A DNA stretch of 64,000 nt from Adiantum capillus-veneris (Eukaryota > Streptophyta > Polypodiopsida > Polypodiales > Pteridaceae): contig CM043955.1 in assembly GCA_014529385.2 (NCBI GenBank), forward strand, positions 143,599,640-143,663,639, written 5' to 3'. The notes under the pieces are model-generated. The model ran no database searches. It was not told where the DNA came from and was given only the letters and a program-made list of their open reading frames with translations. Below, piece by piece: positions 22,893-34,008 of this stretch (position 1 is its first letter; the number at the start of each line of letters is the position of its first letter). Both the position numbers and the translations under genes were made by a program.

Positions 22893-25426
22893 GTAAGATC
22901 TTTCACCTTTTTCACTCTTTTGTTGTAAAGCTTTGTTTTTACAAATGATGATTTTTTTGTGTGTGATAGAGTACTCGGACAATGGTCAATACCATGTTAG
23001 TGTTCATTGCCAATTCCATGAGTTGTCCAGAGCAAAAGAAGCAAAGTTGCTTCTTGCACTTGACACTTCCAATGCGTAATTTTGCTAATTGCATGTTGAC
23101 TCTCATTTTTTTGCAAGAAATGCTTGTGTTCAACTCTTTGTTTTCAATTTTTTGCAGCATTTCTAGGGCACATGTCATGCCAAACATCACTCATGAAGTT
23201 TATATGTTTCAAAGATTTGGCATGGCAAATAAAGATTCAATCCTTCAAAAATTGACACCTGATATGAGAGAATGGGCTAGGGTGGAGATGACTGTGGAGG
23301 AAAGGTATTACCATGGTGCTGCACCATGGTACAACACTCCATGTGGATTGATATCTCAACTTGTGTGGAAGGTGATACCTACTCTACATGTTGGGTAATT
23401 AATGTAAAATTTTATTATGGTTTCAATACAGTGTTTTGTATTAGGATGAGTTCACTGCATTTATGTCCAAAGAAAGAGCAAAGCTAGATGCACTTGGACT
23501 AAATGATGTTGAGAAGAAGAAGAGACTGGACAAGGCCACAAAGGTAGAAGAGGAACGGTTGAAAGATAGGGGCTACAAGTACTTGTCAATTGTCAATCCT
23601 CTTAATGGTGATGAGTTCTTCAAGTTTCTTTTTAGCATTAAATGGGATGAACCTGGAATGCTAAAGATCACTAGAGATAAGCTCTATTGTTTGACAAGCT
23701 CTAAAACCACTCCTGAGAGGTATTGAAGCTATTAGTTTCTCATTTTTAATTGTATTCATTCAAAAAAAAAAATCTATATGATTAAGTGGTATATTGTTCT
23801 TATTGCTTGTAGAAAGAAGATAATTTTGCACCTCATGAGCCTCACTAAGTCTAAGGATCCACAGTATCTTCATTTTGGTGATAACAAGCTTTTCAGAAGT
23901 TACATGAAAAAGGAGACTTATTGGGCTCACTTGCATGGGGAGGCTACACTTATGATTGAAAGGATTCAAGTAGAAGGTCCACAACTTCCTAATTCTTTTG
24001 ACCTATTCTACAAGATGAGCATGAAGAATCATATTTTGCAGGTAGACGCTTGACCATTGTTTTTAAAAGAATATAGACATGTTTTAATTTACACAAGATG
24101 AAGTTGAGTGTGCTTTTTGATTTTTACTATGTATGTAGGCTTTTATTTATCTAATGGATGCGGTGAAGTCTTCCGACTCTAGTGAGAAGATGTCGGAGCT
24201 TGTGTTGTCGGCGGCTAAGAGAGTGATTTACAGGTTTGCATCTTCCACTTGCACTCTTGCAAAAAAAGAGCATTTCATTTTTTTGTCATGGTTTGGTGAC
24301 AGTGGCTCATTTTGAGAATGATGAAATTTCATTTTGTGTTTACAAAAAATTCTTAAATTCCCTGTGGAAGCCCTGGATATGGGGTGGATGGTTCTTTTGA
24401 CAATATGCGTGTGTATAATGTCTATGTTGAAAACACTTCAATCCCTTGTGGGAGCCCAAGATAGGGTTTATGGTTTATCTTGAAAAAGTATTCTCCATAC
24501 AAAGGAGACTCTTCCTTTTTTTTTTTAGGATACATGACATTTATTATGCCATTGCGTTTATATGCTTTTCAAAGTGGATGATGCTCTAAAAATTGTGTAG
24601 ATGGGTTATGCAATGCGTTGAGGCGCAAGAATTGAATGAAGCCCCATTATTCACTAGAGAGTGGATTGATGTACATGATGAGAATACAATGTTCTCTCCC
24701 TCTTTGATTGAAAGGAATCTGACAACATGGGAAGCCAAGGTTTGTCCTTGGTGGTTGGATTATCCACTAGGAGTTATTCCAAAGCGAGAGTTGGAATTAC
24801 TTAAGAGTAAGTATCTTAACACTAGTGGATCTTTTATTTTGAGAATGTATATGTCTTACTTTAGTACTAATTTATGTGATATTGTGCTATATGGTTGTTG
24901 AGTGAAGGGTTTCAAAATGAGAGAGATGAGTACTTACAGGAGACACAAGAAGAGACTCTCCCTCCCGTTTCTCAAGGAGTTACTCAAAACACCATTGAGA
25001 GTGGCTCTCAAGGTACTCCACTAGCAAGCAATGTACTCAAGAAGGGTAAAGGGAAAATGGAGCCTCCAAGTACATCAAGGAAATCCACTCCTTCTTCAAT
25101 GCCTCCCATTGTGCCATCTGCAGAGCCCGGCATGTCCTCTTTGGGAACCACTATACCCCATATGGCACCTTTTTCTAATGTGCCCACTACATCCTCATTG
25201 GTGCACACTACTTCGTTTGTTGCAGAGTCTTCACTTGGGCGAGAGGCTTGGGAGAGAAGGCCGATCACACGATCTGTGTACGTTTAAGAAAATTGTTAGC
25301 ATATCTGTCTTCCATATTTCCTAATTCAAAGCTAATTTGGATAATGCTTGCAGGGCTCCATTACCAAACTATTGTAGATGTTTTGCTTGTGGATATATCG
25401 CAAATTGATAAGTTTGCCCTTGATAG

Positions 25427-28092
25427 TGAGGCGGTCCGGGGCGGGCAACAAGAAGAGCAACCTCTAGACACCCTTCAAGGCTCCCGTGCTGCTCAATGGG
25501 GCTGGGGCACAACACAACACAAACCAAAACAACAAACCCACAGCCAAATCCCAACTACACAAGGGGCACCACCTAGTTTAAGAGCGAACTAGGACGCAAA
25601 AGAGGAGAATCGTTAGAGCAACCCACAAACAAGCAAGGAATTTACACTAACCCTAACACCAATGGAACACTCTCACACACTAAAACACGAGAGAGAGAGA
25701 GAGAGAGAGAGAGATAGTGCTCGGGCTGCTTTGAAACGTATCGGCAATGATCAAGCAAACACAACTATATATTTAAGAAAGAGAGAGAACGGGGGAGGGG
25801 GTGCTTGTTGCATTAGTACCTTCTTACAAATTTGTCATGACAAATCAAAGTGAGATTAGTATTTGTTCAACATAGCTTGCGTAAATTTCACCACAACACA
25901 TCACAAGAAAAGCCATCCCAATCACTGTCTTAAGGCCAGGGGAGTCCTCTCCACCCTGTCGCCCTCTTACAGTATGTGGGATCTATGGCTAGATTGATGA
26001 CAACACCAGAGACAAGCTATCAAGAACTTAACAAAAAACACCAAGACACTTACGCATCATTGTTGTCCATTACTTCACGTTGGAAGGGAGACAAAGTATC
26101 CAAGCTTAGTCCAAATCCACCCTCCTTGATTCAGCAAATGTTGGGCTTACACTAGTAGGAGAAATGATAGATTTCCTACTCTCAATTGAATGATCACTCT
26201 CTCTCTTACAATGGCATAGAGTTCCCTTGCTAATCCCCTATTACAACACATGCACATGCATAAGACAATGAGCTTCCACTCAAGAGCTCCTTCTAGAGAG
26301 GTTGAGCTTGGCTTCTCAAGCTATAGCATAGTGCTCTTGCTTATGGCTCCCCCTTTTTGTGCTAGCTACACCCTCCTTTTATAGCAATTTTGAAGGCTAG
26401 GGTTACTCCTCTAACCATGGTTGGGTTAGATTTTCAGCAATTTATCTAATTTCTTTTGCTTGGAATTATCAAGAAGTTGGTGGGGAAAGAGAGAGGAGAG
26501 AAATGGAGGTGATAGGACTTTTCATAGTGGGTTAGTGTTAGTAGAGTTAGTATTAATTTACAAATGGAATTGGATATTTACAATGGGAGTATCCATGTAG
26601 GATACAAATAAGGAAGAAAAACTCTTAAAAGGTAAGAAAAGGTGGATTTCTTACAAGGTTGATGCTCCAAGTGTCTTGAGTAAGGCCAATTTTGACGCTT
26701 GTTGACGGTCCACTAGCTTTGACGGTACATTTTTTCTCCACTCTTGACCTTCCTTGAGAGACAAGGTAATTGAAGCTGAGTAATCAACCACCATGATGCT
26801 GTCTTTTAAGAGAAGAGGCTGAATTTTGTGGTTTTTTTGATAGATATGGGTAATTTGGAGGAGGAAAAATGAGACTAGGTGGTCAATTTTGGAATGGAAT
26901 TGTGTGTGGGAGGTATGAGTTCACCATGGTTTCTCTTATTCTTCAAGGTTGAGGAGAAGGTGAGTAGGGTGCAGAGAGGAGTGGTGAGAGAGGTGGGGAT
27001 GATGAGTGGAGAAGTGTGTGTGAAAGAGGAAAATGATAAAGTGGAAGAGCGAGTGTGGCTGCATAGCATGGGAAAACTGGGGTCCACTAATAAAATCATA
27101 GCTCACAGCTCGTAGCTCAAAAAAATATGGAAAACTTTGAGGCAAAAGTTCAGCCCACGAGCTACAACTTTTGTTTGTATCACCTTTTCAAATTCGGAGA
27201 GCAAGTGAACTTTAAAAATTCAGCAAAACCGACCGTTTTTTTCCACTGCACAAGGTTCTTGTGGGGTCCTTCTTTGGATGATTCTTTTGAATACCTCCAA
27301 GAGTGAGCCCTCCATAGTGCATGTATGCATGCCACCTACCCTTGACCTTATTTGGTAGGTCTATAATTGAAGATATTGTTGAGATTATGATATAAGTGAA
27401 TAGTACAACTAAGAAAATGAAATATTGAGGGGTCTCAAAAATATGTACATGTCAAATATAAATAATATAAGTGGAAAAAAATATAAAGGGGTCAAAAGAA
27501 ATCTCTCTCATTATGAGTCTACCATAAAAGATGAATATTTTTGGTGGTCTAATTTATGAGAGTAATAGAGAATATATGTAGGAAGGAAAAAATCACAATA
27601 GTGAAAAAAATATACACATAAATAGAACTAGTTTTTTTGGATTTTTGTTGGGATGGAGTTACACCAAGTATAAGAGAAGCTTACATGAAAATATTTCTAT
27701 ATGGAATAAAGAATAAGAAAAATGGTAAGAAAAATTGTGGTAATGGTGAGGCAATGTACAGAGCATAAATATCACACACCTAGGTAGAAATATTAAAATA
27801 AATACCAAAATAATTATGAAAAAATCTTTTATTTAGGCCCTATATACAAAGAAATATTTACATACGCATGGGCCATAATATACTTATATTTTATTTTTAT
27901 TTTTATTTTTTTGGCTCAACTAGCCCAATGGCTAGCTAATTGAGGGTTTTTTAAGAAGATATGGGAAAAGTCCCGTGACTCACGCACACCTATGTACAGT
28001 GAAATGGTAGGGATAGCCACAGTGTTTGGGTGATTTTGGTAGGGTGAGGTAACTCACTGTGGCAATTACAAAGAGCCGAAAAACGGCTATCA
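25427..28092 (-). repeat. 3' LTR of the Tat element
   Basis: 2666 bp, almost identical to 34009-36670. It contains a GA microsatellite (25687-25714). Small ORFs inside it occur identically in both LTRs and show no domain. Confidence 0.93.
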
Positions 28093-28107
28093 TTAGCCCT
28101 CCCCCTG
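28093..28107 (-). promoter_or_regulatory. Polypurine tract of the Tat element
   Basis: On the minus strand AGGGGGAGGGCTAA immediately precedes the 3' LTR start TGATAGCC. Confidence 0.75.
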
Positions 28108-28120
28108 GATGATGGTATAT

Positions 28121-31100
28121 TTAGGTACCATCATAGAGCATCTTTTCCAAAGAGAGTGCTTCAGAGTCCTTGACGAGATCTTTATTGTTTGGCCCCTCAG
28201 AATTTTGGCTAGAGTTACACTCATGCTTCATGTAACAATACTTACATGAGACAGCGGCCTTTGGACAGATCTTTGGTAGATCCTTTGGTAGAAGGCGACT
28301 CAAATAGGGCTTCAAGCGATACCCGTTTACCTTCCTAGAGTGCTCTTTACCATTCAAGTCCATAAGCTGATAGTAACTAGAATTGAAAGCCTTATTGACT
28401 ATGTATGGCCCCTGCCATCTTGTTTCAAACTTGGCATCAAAACGATTGTCAAGTCGATTGTCATACCTTAGCACACGCTCTCCTTCCTTGATGCCTTTGT
28501 CCTTCAGTTTCTTGTCGTGCGTTTCTTTCGCTTGTGTGGCTTTCCTCTTGTAGCACTCATATGCTGCTTCTCTTTTCCACTCAAGCTCCACTAACGTAAG
28601 AAGTCGATCCATCCATACCTCTTGATCATCTTGTGCTCCTTTTCCATGAAGTCGCATTGTTGGAATGTTGAGCTCGATAGGCTGCAAAGCCTCTTGACCA
28701 TAGACCAAGTGAAATGGTGTGAACTCCGTGGCTTCCCTATATGTGGTTCGATATGCCCACAAGGCACCATCCAAGAAGTCATCCCATAATTTTGTCTTGT
28801 TTTGCACCATCTTTCTAATGATTCCTGCAATGACACCATTAGCCTCCTCCACCAAACCATTTGACTGTGGGTAGTATGGTGTGCTATGACGATGTAGAAT
28901 GTGAAGCTCTTCACAAACTTCTGTGAGCAAGCCCTTCCTAAACCCTGGACCATTATCAGAAACAATCTCCAAAGGTGTGCCAAATCTGCAACAAATGTGA
29001 TTGTACACAAACTTGCTAACTGTCCTCTCATTCACTCTTGCCACACTTTGAGCTTCCACCCACCTAGTCATATAGTCTACAGCCACTAGAATGTAGAGTT
29101 TACCATTTTTTGTCCTAGGCAGAGGACCCATAGCATCAATGCCCCACTTTTCAAAGGGTCCATTTGCAAGCACTATTTGCCTCGGGCCATGCACCAACCT
29201 TCTATTTCCATTTATCTGACAATTGTGACAGCTTTTACACCAATGTTGAACATCCACATGCAAGCTTGGCCAAACATACCCCGCAAGCAAAATCTTCTTC
29301 ACAGTTGATTCTTGGGCAAAATGACCACCACATGCCTCTTCATGCAAACCTTTTAGAATGGCTGGAATTTCCTCGATAGTTGGTACTCTCCTGCACACTT
29401 GATCCTTCCCTCTTTGATAGAGGGAGCCTTCTAGGAAGAGATAGAAACTTGCCTTCTTCATGAGTCTCCTCTTATGAGCCTTCGTGAAGTCTTGTGGAAA
29501 CTCACCCTCCAAAGTGTAGCCGATAATGAAAGCCAATGACTCCAATCCCTGGTATCTCGGTTGCTTGACAGCTGCTGCCACCATGATGAACTGCACTTCT
29601 CTCTCAACACATGTAACTGCTTGTTGTGCAAGTAAATCGGCATCTTCATTCTGTTTCCTAGGAATATGATATAGTTGCACTTCTTCAAATTGATTAAACA
29701 ATCTACGAATGGCATGAACTTTTGTCCGTAAGCTTTCATTCTTGCATGCCCAAATGCCTAAAATCTGTTTAACAATGAGAAGTGCATCTCCCTTTACCAT
29801 GAGGCGTTGTATCCCTTGGCCAATGCACATCTTCAAACCATGAATTAGTGTGTCGTATTCTGCTTCATTGTTGCTAGCTGAACTTGGTAGATTGAACTTC
29901 TCTTTCATGACCACCTCTCCACTTGGGTTGAGCAACACTAGCCCTCCCCCTGCTTTTCCTGTGGCTCGACGAAAAGCTCCATCAAAGAACAAGGTAAAAG
30001 CATTAGGAATACTTTTTGGTGGTGGTAATGGTAGGGTCTTTACTTCAGGCACCTTAATCTCCTTTTCATGCACCCTATAAGTGAGAATCCCTGCCAATTG
30101 TGCACGCACACTATCTTCTACCTTGAAAGAGTATTCAAACTCTTGCAACTCCATAATCCACTTTGAGATCCTAGTACTAAGATTCATTTGAGATGACACC
30201 CAAGGGAACAAATTCTCTGCAGTGAGAATTACAAAAGGTTTTGGTAGCAGGTAGGATCTAAACTTTCTCACCGCAAACATGAGAGAAAGCATCATGAGTT
30301 CTGCTTCTATGTAGTCTCTCTCCAAAGCATTCATGACCCTACTAGCAAAGTAGATGGGTCGCATCCTTGTACTGTGGGGATCTTGTTGTAGCAACACAAC
30401 ACCAATTGTTTCCCTTCCAACACTAGAGCTAACAAAGAATGTGTACTCCCAACAAGGAGGCATGAGTGTTGGTAGCTCTGACAAAATGACTTTAATGTTA
30501 CAAAAATACTCTTCAAGCTCATCAGACCATGCAAATTCTACTTGTTGTGTCAACTTTTGCAAAGGATGAAGCAACTCCGAAGCTAAGTGAATAAAGTGTG
30601 ACATATACTTCACTTTTTGAATGAATGATATGACCTCTTTGAGATTCTTGGGTGAGGGGATCTCAATAAGAGCCTTTGCCTTTGAAGGATCCACCTCAAT
30701 GCCTTTATAGGAAACCTTGTGACCAAGCAAGATCACTTCATCCTCAGCTATGTGACACTTGTCGGGGTTGAGTTGACCTCCCATGTCATAGAGCTTCTTT
30801 AAACCTTCTTCTACCCTTTGTAGATGCAATGATTTTGAGCTATAAATGCAGAAATCTTCAATGAACACCCTAATTGACTTTCCAAAGAATGCTTGAAACA
30901 CCATGTTCATGAAACGTTGGAATGTTGCAGGAGCATTTGTCAGACCAAATGGCATGACTCTAAAAGCATAACAACCCCAAGGAGTGATAAAGGTTGTTTT
31001 CAATTGATCTTCCAATGCGATACCTATTTGAAAGTAGCCTGAGTAGCCATCACACACAGTGTACTTCTCATGACCAGCTACCTCATTTAGTATCTCATCC

Positions 31101-31537
31101 TGAAATGGGAGGGGAAAGTGATCTCTTTTTGTTGCCTCATTGAGTGGACGGTAATCCACACACACCCTCCACTTTCCGTTTTTCTTAGGAGTGACAACAA
31201 CGGGAGAGACCCACTCTGAATTCTCCACTGGATAAATGAAACCTGCTGCTAGAAGCTTTCTTACCTCCTTGAGTAAAGCCTGCTCCTTGATGACTCCTAG
31301 CCTTCGTAGCTTCTGAGCCTTAGGTGTGGCCTCTGGCTTCAACTCAATTTTGTGTTGAACAGCATCTACTCCACGCACATCGGTGTAGTCTTTAGCAAAA
31401 ATCCTAGGAAATTTCCTTAGCACACATTTGAACTCCTCTCTTTCATCCTTTGTAAGTGTTGTTGATAGAATACCTTCCAGCATCCCTTCATCTTGAACAC
31501 CTTCTCTTGAGGACCTACCTCCTCCAAGCCTTGACAA
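28121..31537 (-). CDS. Tat element pol: RT, RNase H, aRNase H, integrase
   Basis: An open frame of 1138 codons. RT (about residues 75-300) has VCVDYRPLNEATKRD and, at about 225, the catalytic box FIEDF where (Y/F)xDD is expected, so the first Asp is Glu. A Ty3-type RNase H follows (about 330-450). A second RNase H (about 510-650) has FFDGAFRRATGKAGGG, NNEAEYDTLI and QNEDADLLA, the archaeal-like domain typical of Tat elements. The integrase has an HHCC zinc region (GGHFAQES ... CKSCHNCQ), GIDAMGP (about 800), SDNGPGF (about 860) and LVEEANG (about 895), so its D-D-E is intact. The frame overlaps the upstream gag-protease ORF by 121 bp. Confidence 0.88.
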   Translation of the reverse strand: MSRLGGGRSSREGVQDEGMLEGILSTTLTKDEREEFKCVLRKFPRIFAKDYTDVRGVDAVQHKIELKPEATPKAQKLRRLGVIKEQALLKEVRKLLAAGFIYPVENSEWVSPVVVTPKKNGKWRVCVDYRPLNEATKRDHFPLPFQDEILNEVAGHEKYTVCDGYSGYFQIGIALEDQLKTTFITPWGCYAFRVMPFGLTNAPATFQRFMNMVFQAFFGKSIRVFIEDFCIYSSKSLHLQRVEEGLKKLYDMGGQLNPDKCHIAEDEVILLGHKVSYKGIEVDPSKAKALIEIPSPKNLKEVISFIQKVKYMSHFIHLASELLHPLQKLTQQVEFAWSDELEEYFCNIKVILSELPTLMPPCWEYTFFVSSSVGRETIGVVLLQQDPHSTRMRPIYFASRVMNALERDYIEAELMMLSLMFAVRKFRSYLLPKPFVILTAENLFPWVSSQMNLSTRISKWIMELQEFEYSFKVEDSVRAQLAGILTYRVHEKEIKVPEVKTLPLPPPKSIPNAFTLFFDGAFRRATGKAGGGLVLLNPSGEVVMKEKFNLPSSASNNEAEYDTLIHGLKMCIGQGIQRLMVKGDALLIVKQILGIWACKNESLRTKVHAIRRLFNQFEEVQLYHIPRKQNEDADLLAQQAVTCVEREVQFIMVAAAVKQPRYQGLESLAFIIGYTLEGEFPQDFTKAHKRRLMKKASFYLFLEGSLYQRGKDQVCRRVPTIEEIPAILKGLHEEACGGHFAQESTVKKILLAGYVWPSLHVDVQHWCKSCHNCQINGNRRLVHGPRQIVLANGPFEKWGIDAMGPLPRTKNGKLYILVAVDYMTRWVEAQSVARVNERTVSKFVYNHICCRFGTPLEIVSDNGPGFRKGLLTEVCEELHILHRHSTPYYPQSNGLVEEANGVIAGIIRKMVQNKTKLWDDFLDGALWAYRTTYREATEFTPFHLVYGQEALQPIELNIPTMRLHGKGAQDDQEVWMDRLLTLVELEWKREAAYECYKRKATQAKETHDKKLKDKGIKEGERVLRYDNRLDNRFDAKFETRWQGPYIVNKAFNSSYYQLMDLNGKEHSRKVNGYRLKPYLSRLLPKDLPKICPKAAVSCKYCYMKHECNSSQNSEGPNNKDLVKDSEALSLEKMLYDGT

Positions 31538-32784
31538 GAGGTCTCTTGGTTGCTTGGCTTAAACCTTACCCCCATGACTTCGATGGAAGACTCCTCTTCA
31601 GTAATGCTGCCGCTACTTTCTTCTTCTGAAGTGCTATCAGTCCAACCTTCTTCCGTCTCACTTTGAGATGATTCTTCATGGAGCTCCTCTTGGCATTGCT
31701 CCTTCATGTCAAAGACAACCTTCTTATGATTGTCATTCCTGCAAATTAATTTCCCACTCTCCCAATCCTGCAAAGCTCGCATTTTCATTAGCCATGGTCT
31801 TCCTAGGATAAATGGATAACCACTTCCCTTGGTCGACATAACATAAAAATCCACCGCTTTCTTAATGCAAAAGGCCTCTACAAAGACATTTTTACAAATG
31901 CCTACACACCTAGCCTTGCTATTGTTTGCCATCTTGACTTTGATTTCAGGTGTCTCATGGATGTGCATGCCTAGTCTTTGCATGAGTCCCTCTGTCATGA
32001 TGCAAATTTGTGCACCCCCATCCACTAGACCTTTCCTAACCAATCTTCCTTTGATGTAACAGTCTAGCACCGGTGTAATGTCCTCATTCATTTCAGCTTG
32101 TGCAATTTTTACAACAGGCACACTCTCTTTTACCTTTCTCCTAGTGCTAACTGCCCTTGTTAAATCCCTCCTAACTTGTGGACATAATGCAAGAAATTGA
32201 GGCCATGAAATATCAGGACCCTTACCTCTCATGTCTTCCAACAAGTTGTACGGATCCATACCATGTCCAAGAGGGAAGTCTTGGAGGTTGATACGACGTT
32301 GAGTCCTCTTGGTTTCCTTGGTCTCCTTTGCCTTTTTGCCTTGTCCATGGTCACTCTGTGATGTGACTCCTTCTTTCTCTTTACCTTTCCCTCGGCCACG
32401 CTTAATGCCATTGGCTTCCATGTCAACCTCATTTGAATTTGTCACCTCTACCACATGCACATTTGGATCTGGCAAAGGTGGAACTCCTTCTACCCCTTGT
32501 GGAGGTGGTCTTGGTCCATTTGGCCTTTGTAGAAGCCTTGGTTGTTGACCAGCTCCTTCTCCTGCATTCATCACTGGGTAATTCAAGTTAGGTCTCCCTG
32601 GCTCTCCACGGGGCCAAGGACAATTATACATCCCATGTCCAGACTCTCCGCAATTCCAACATTGCAAGACTCTCCTAGTTCGTGGCTCTCTCTCTTCTGA
32701 CTTCTTTGCTTGTTCCTTTGGACCTACAGCTTGTGCAAGGTGAATTGACAGGCTGCTTAAAGATTCATTTAACTTCTCAATCAC
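31417..32784 (-). CDS. Tat element gag C-terminus and protease
   Basis: A 455-codon frame. A CCHC knuckle CWNCGESGHGMYNC (about residues 42-55) is followed by a basic/Pro-rich linker and a retropepsin-like domain near 215-335: GLVDGGAQICIM (the usual DSG is DGG), then YPFILGRPWL. The end is acidic and Ser/Glu-rich. It lies in a different frame from both neighbouring gag and pol frames; a stop and a frameshift separate it from the gag start at 33473. It may have been one Gag-Pro protein before decay. Confidence 0.82.
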   Translation of the reverse strand: MIEKLNESLSSLSIHLAQAVGPKEQAKKSEEREPRTRRVLQCWNCGESGHGMYNCPWPRGEPGRPNLNYPVMNAGEGAGQQPRLLQRPNGPRPPPQGVEGVPPLPDPNVHVVEVTNSNEVDMEANGIKRGRGKGKEKEGVTSQSDHGQGKKAKETKETKRTQRRINLQDFPLGHGMDPYNLLEDMRGKGPDISWPQFLALCPQVRRDLTRAVSTRRKVKESVPVVKIAQAEMNEDITPVLDCYIKGRLVRKGLVDGGAQICIMTEGLMQRLGMHIHETPEIKVKMANNSKARCVGICKNVFVEAFCIKKAVDFYVMSTKGSGYPFILGRPWLMKMRALQDWESGKLICRNDNHKKVVFDMKEQCQEELHEESSQSETEEGWTDSTSEEESSGSITEEESSIEVMGVRFKPSNQETSCQGLEEVGPQEKVFKMKGCWKVFYQQHLQRMKERSSNVC

Positions 32785-33032
32785 TTCAGCCGTTACCTCA
32801 GGAAGCTCCCTAGATGTTGATGCTTGTGACTTACCTTTGGGTCTAAGAACTTCTATTGGAACCTCTCCCCTTAAGCACTTGAGTTTCCTATACTTCTCAG
32901 CAGCCCTAGTTTCCGCTGCATCAAATTAGCAGGTGCACCCGCCTCAACTTTTACCTTAAGGTCAGGAAAGAGTCTGACTATGAACCTCTCCTTCTTTAGA
33001 AATTCTGCACCATGACCAGGGTTAGCAACATT

Positions 33033-33473
33033 TCATATCCATAGAGCCCAGAGACGTAGGAACTCTTGCTTGTACAAGTAGTAGTCATCTAAGTCTTTTT
33101 GCTTATGAGAAACAATGTCTTGCCATAATTTCTGAGTGTTTTGGGGATCAAAGAAGTATTTCTTGAAACGATTCAAAACTTCCGTGTAATTTTCTTTAAC
33201 TTCCTCAGGCAAAGAGTCAAACCAAGTGCTAGCATCTTTCCTAAGGACCACCTCAAACATTTCTACACGTTCTTGATCAGTTTCTATCCTCTTGATACGG
33301 CAAGACATCTTGAAATTCGCTAGAAATAATTCTGCATCCTCTCTAGGCTCTCCAAAGAAAAGAGGATATCCAGACATTTGGCGTTGGCTCTCCATTGAAT
33401 TGATTTCAAAGTGACGCGTTTTTGTTTTCTCTTTCTTTAAAAGATTTACACAATAATATTTTCTAAATTGCAA
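33033..33473 (-). pseudogene. Tat element gag, N-terminal part
   Basis: Gag domain: FFGEPREDAELFLANFKM, then ASTWFDSLPEEVKENYTEV and YYLYKQEFLRLWAL, the retrotransposon capsid pattern. It ends at a TGA (33033), after which the same frame continues coding for about 60 codons (a run including FLKKERFIVRLFPDLK), so the stop is a recent nonsense change. Confidence 0.82.
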
Positions 33474-33479
33474 TCTATT

Positions 33480-33932
33480 CTACAACAAAATAAAAATATT
33501 CACATCAAATGACCTATGATAATCAATAAGAGGTAGAATGACAGGGTTTGGTGACTCGAGAATTTCTCCTGCTCTTTGGGCACCAAACATGAATACCATA
33601 CGTTGTTGAAAATGGATTCTTCTACTAATTGCAATGTTTACTCTAATGTGTGGAGTGAAATGAAAGGGAAAAACCTGTATTCCTGGGCCATTATCCATGG
33701 TCTATGCATGACCTAATTCTTAAAACAAAACAAAAATATAGACGTCCAAACTAAGGTCGTACCTAATGAGAGGCAAAATAAAAGGATTTACTGAAGCGTT
33801 TATCTCGGCCAACCTAAGAGGACCTAAAATTCTACGAATGACACGTTGAAATTGCAACTTAGTACTAACAATTATGTGTACCTTTTGCCTTGCAATGGGA
33901 ATGAAGGGATCATACAAATTCTCGTGATTCAT
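33480..33932 (-). other. Two tandem related ~70-codon ORFs upstream of gag
   Basis: ORFs at 33932-33720 and 33698-33480 encode similar peptides: LGPLRLAEINASVNPFILPL compared with FGAQRAGEILESPNPVILPL, both ending in a hydrophobic FDVNIFIL-like run. DNA similarity is weak while the protein pattern is kept, which suggests an old duplication that was once under protein-level selection. The function is unknown. Confidence 0.5.
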
Positions 33933-33987
33933 GCAAGCTACTTGATTATGCTAAAGGTTAAGCCTTCACAAAACATACACAAGCCTG

Positions 33988-34006
33988 TCCTCAGCGGGGG
34001 CACCAA
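33988..34006 (-). promoter_or_regulatory. Candidate primer-binding site of the Tat element
   Basis: The minus strand reads TTGGTGCCCCCGCTGAGGAC starting 2-3 bases after the LTR end. The position is right; the tRNA is not certain, as it matches the tRNA-Asp-type TGGCGCC... only partly. Confidence 0.5.
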
Positions 34007-34008
34007 TT

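Noticed and set aside
26875-27145. Small ORFs in the Tat LTR on both strands
   Set aside because: They are duplicated because the LTR is duplicated and show no domain; nothing else supports coding.
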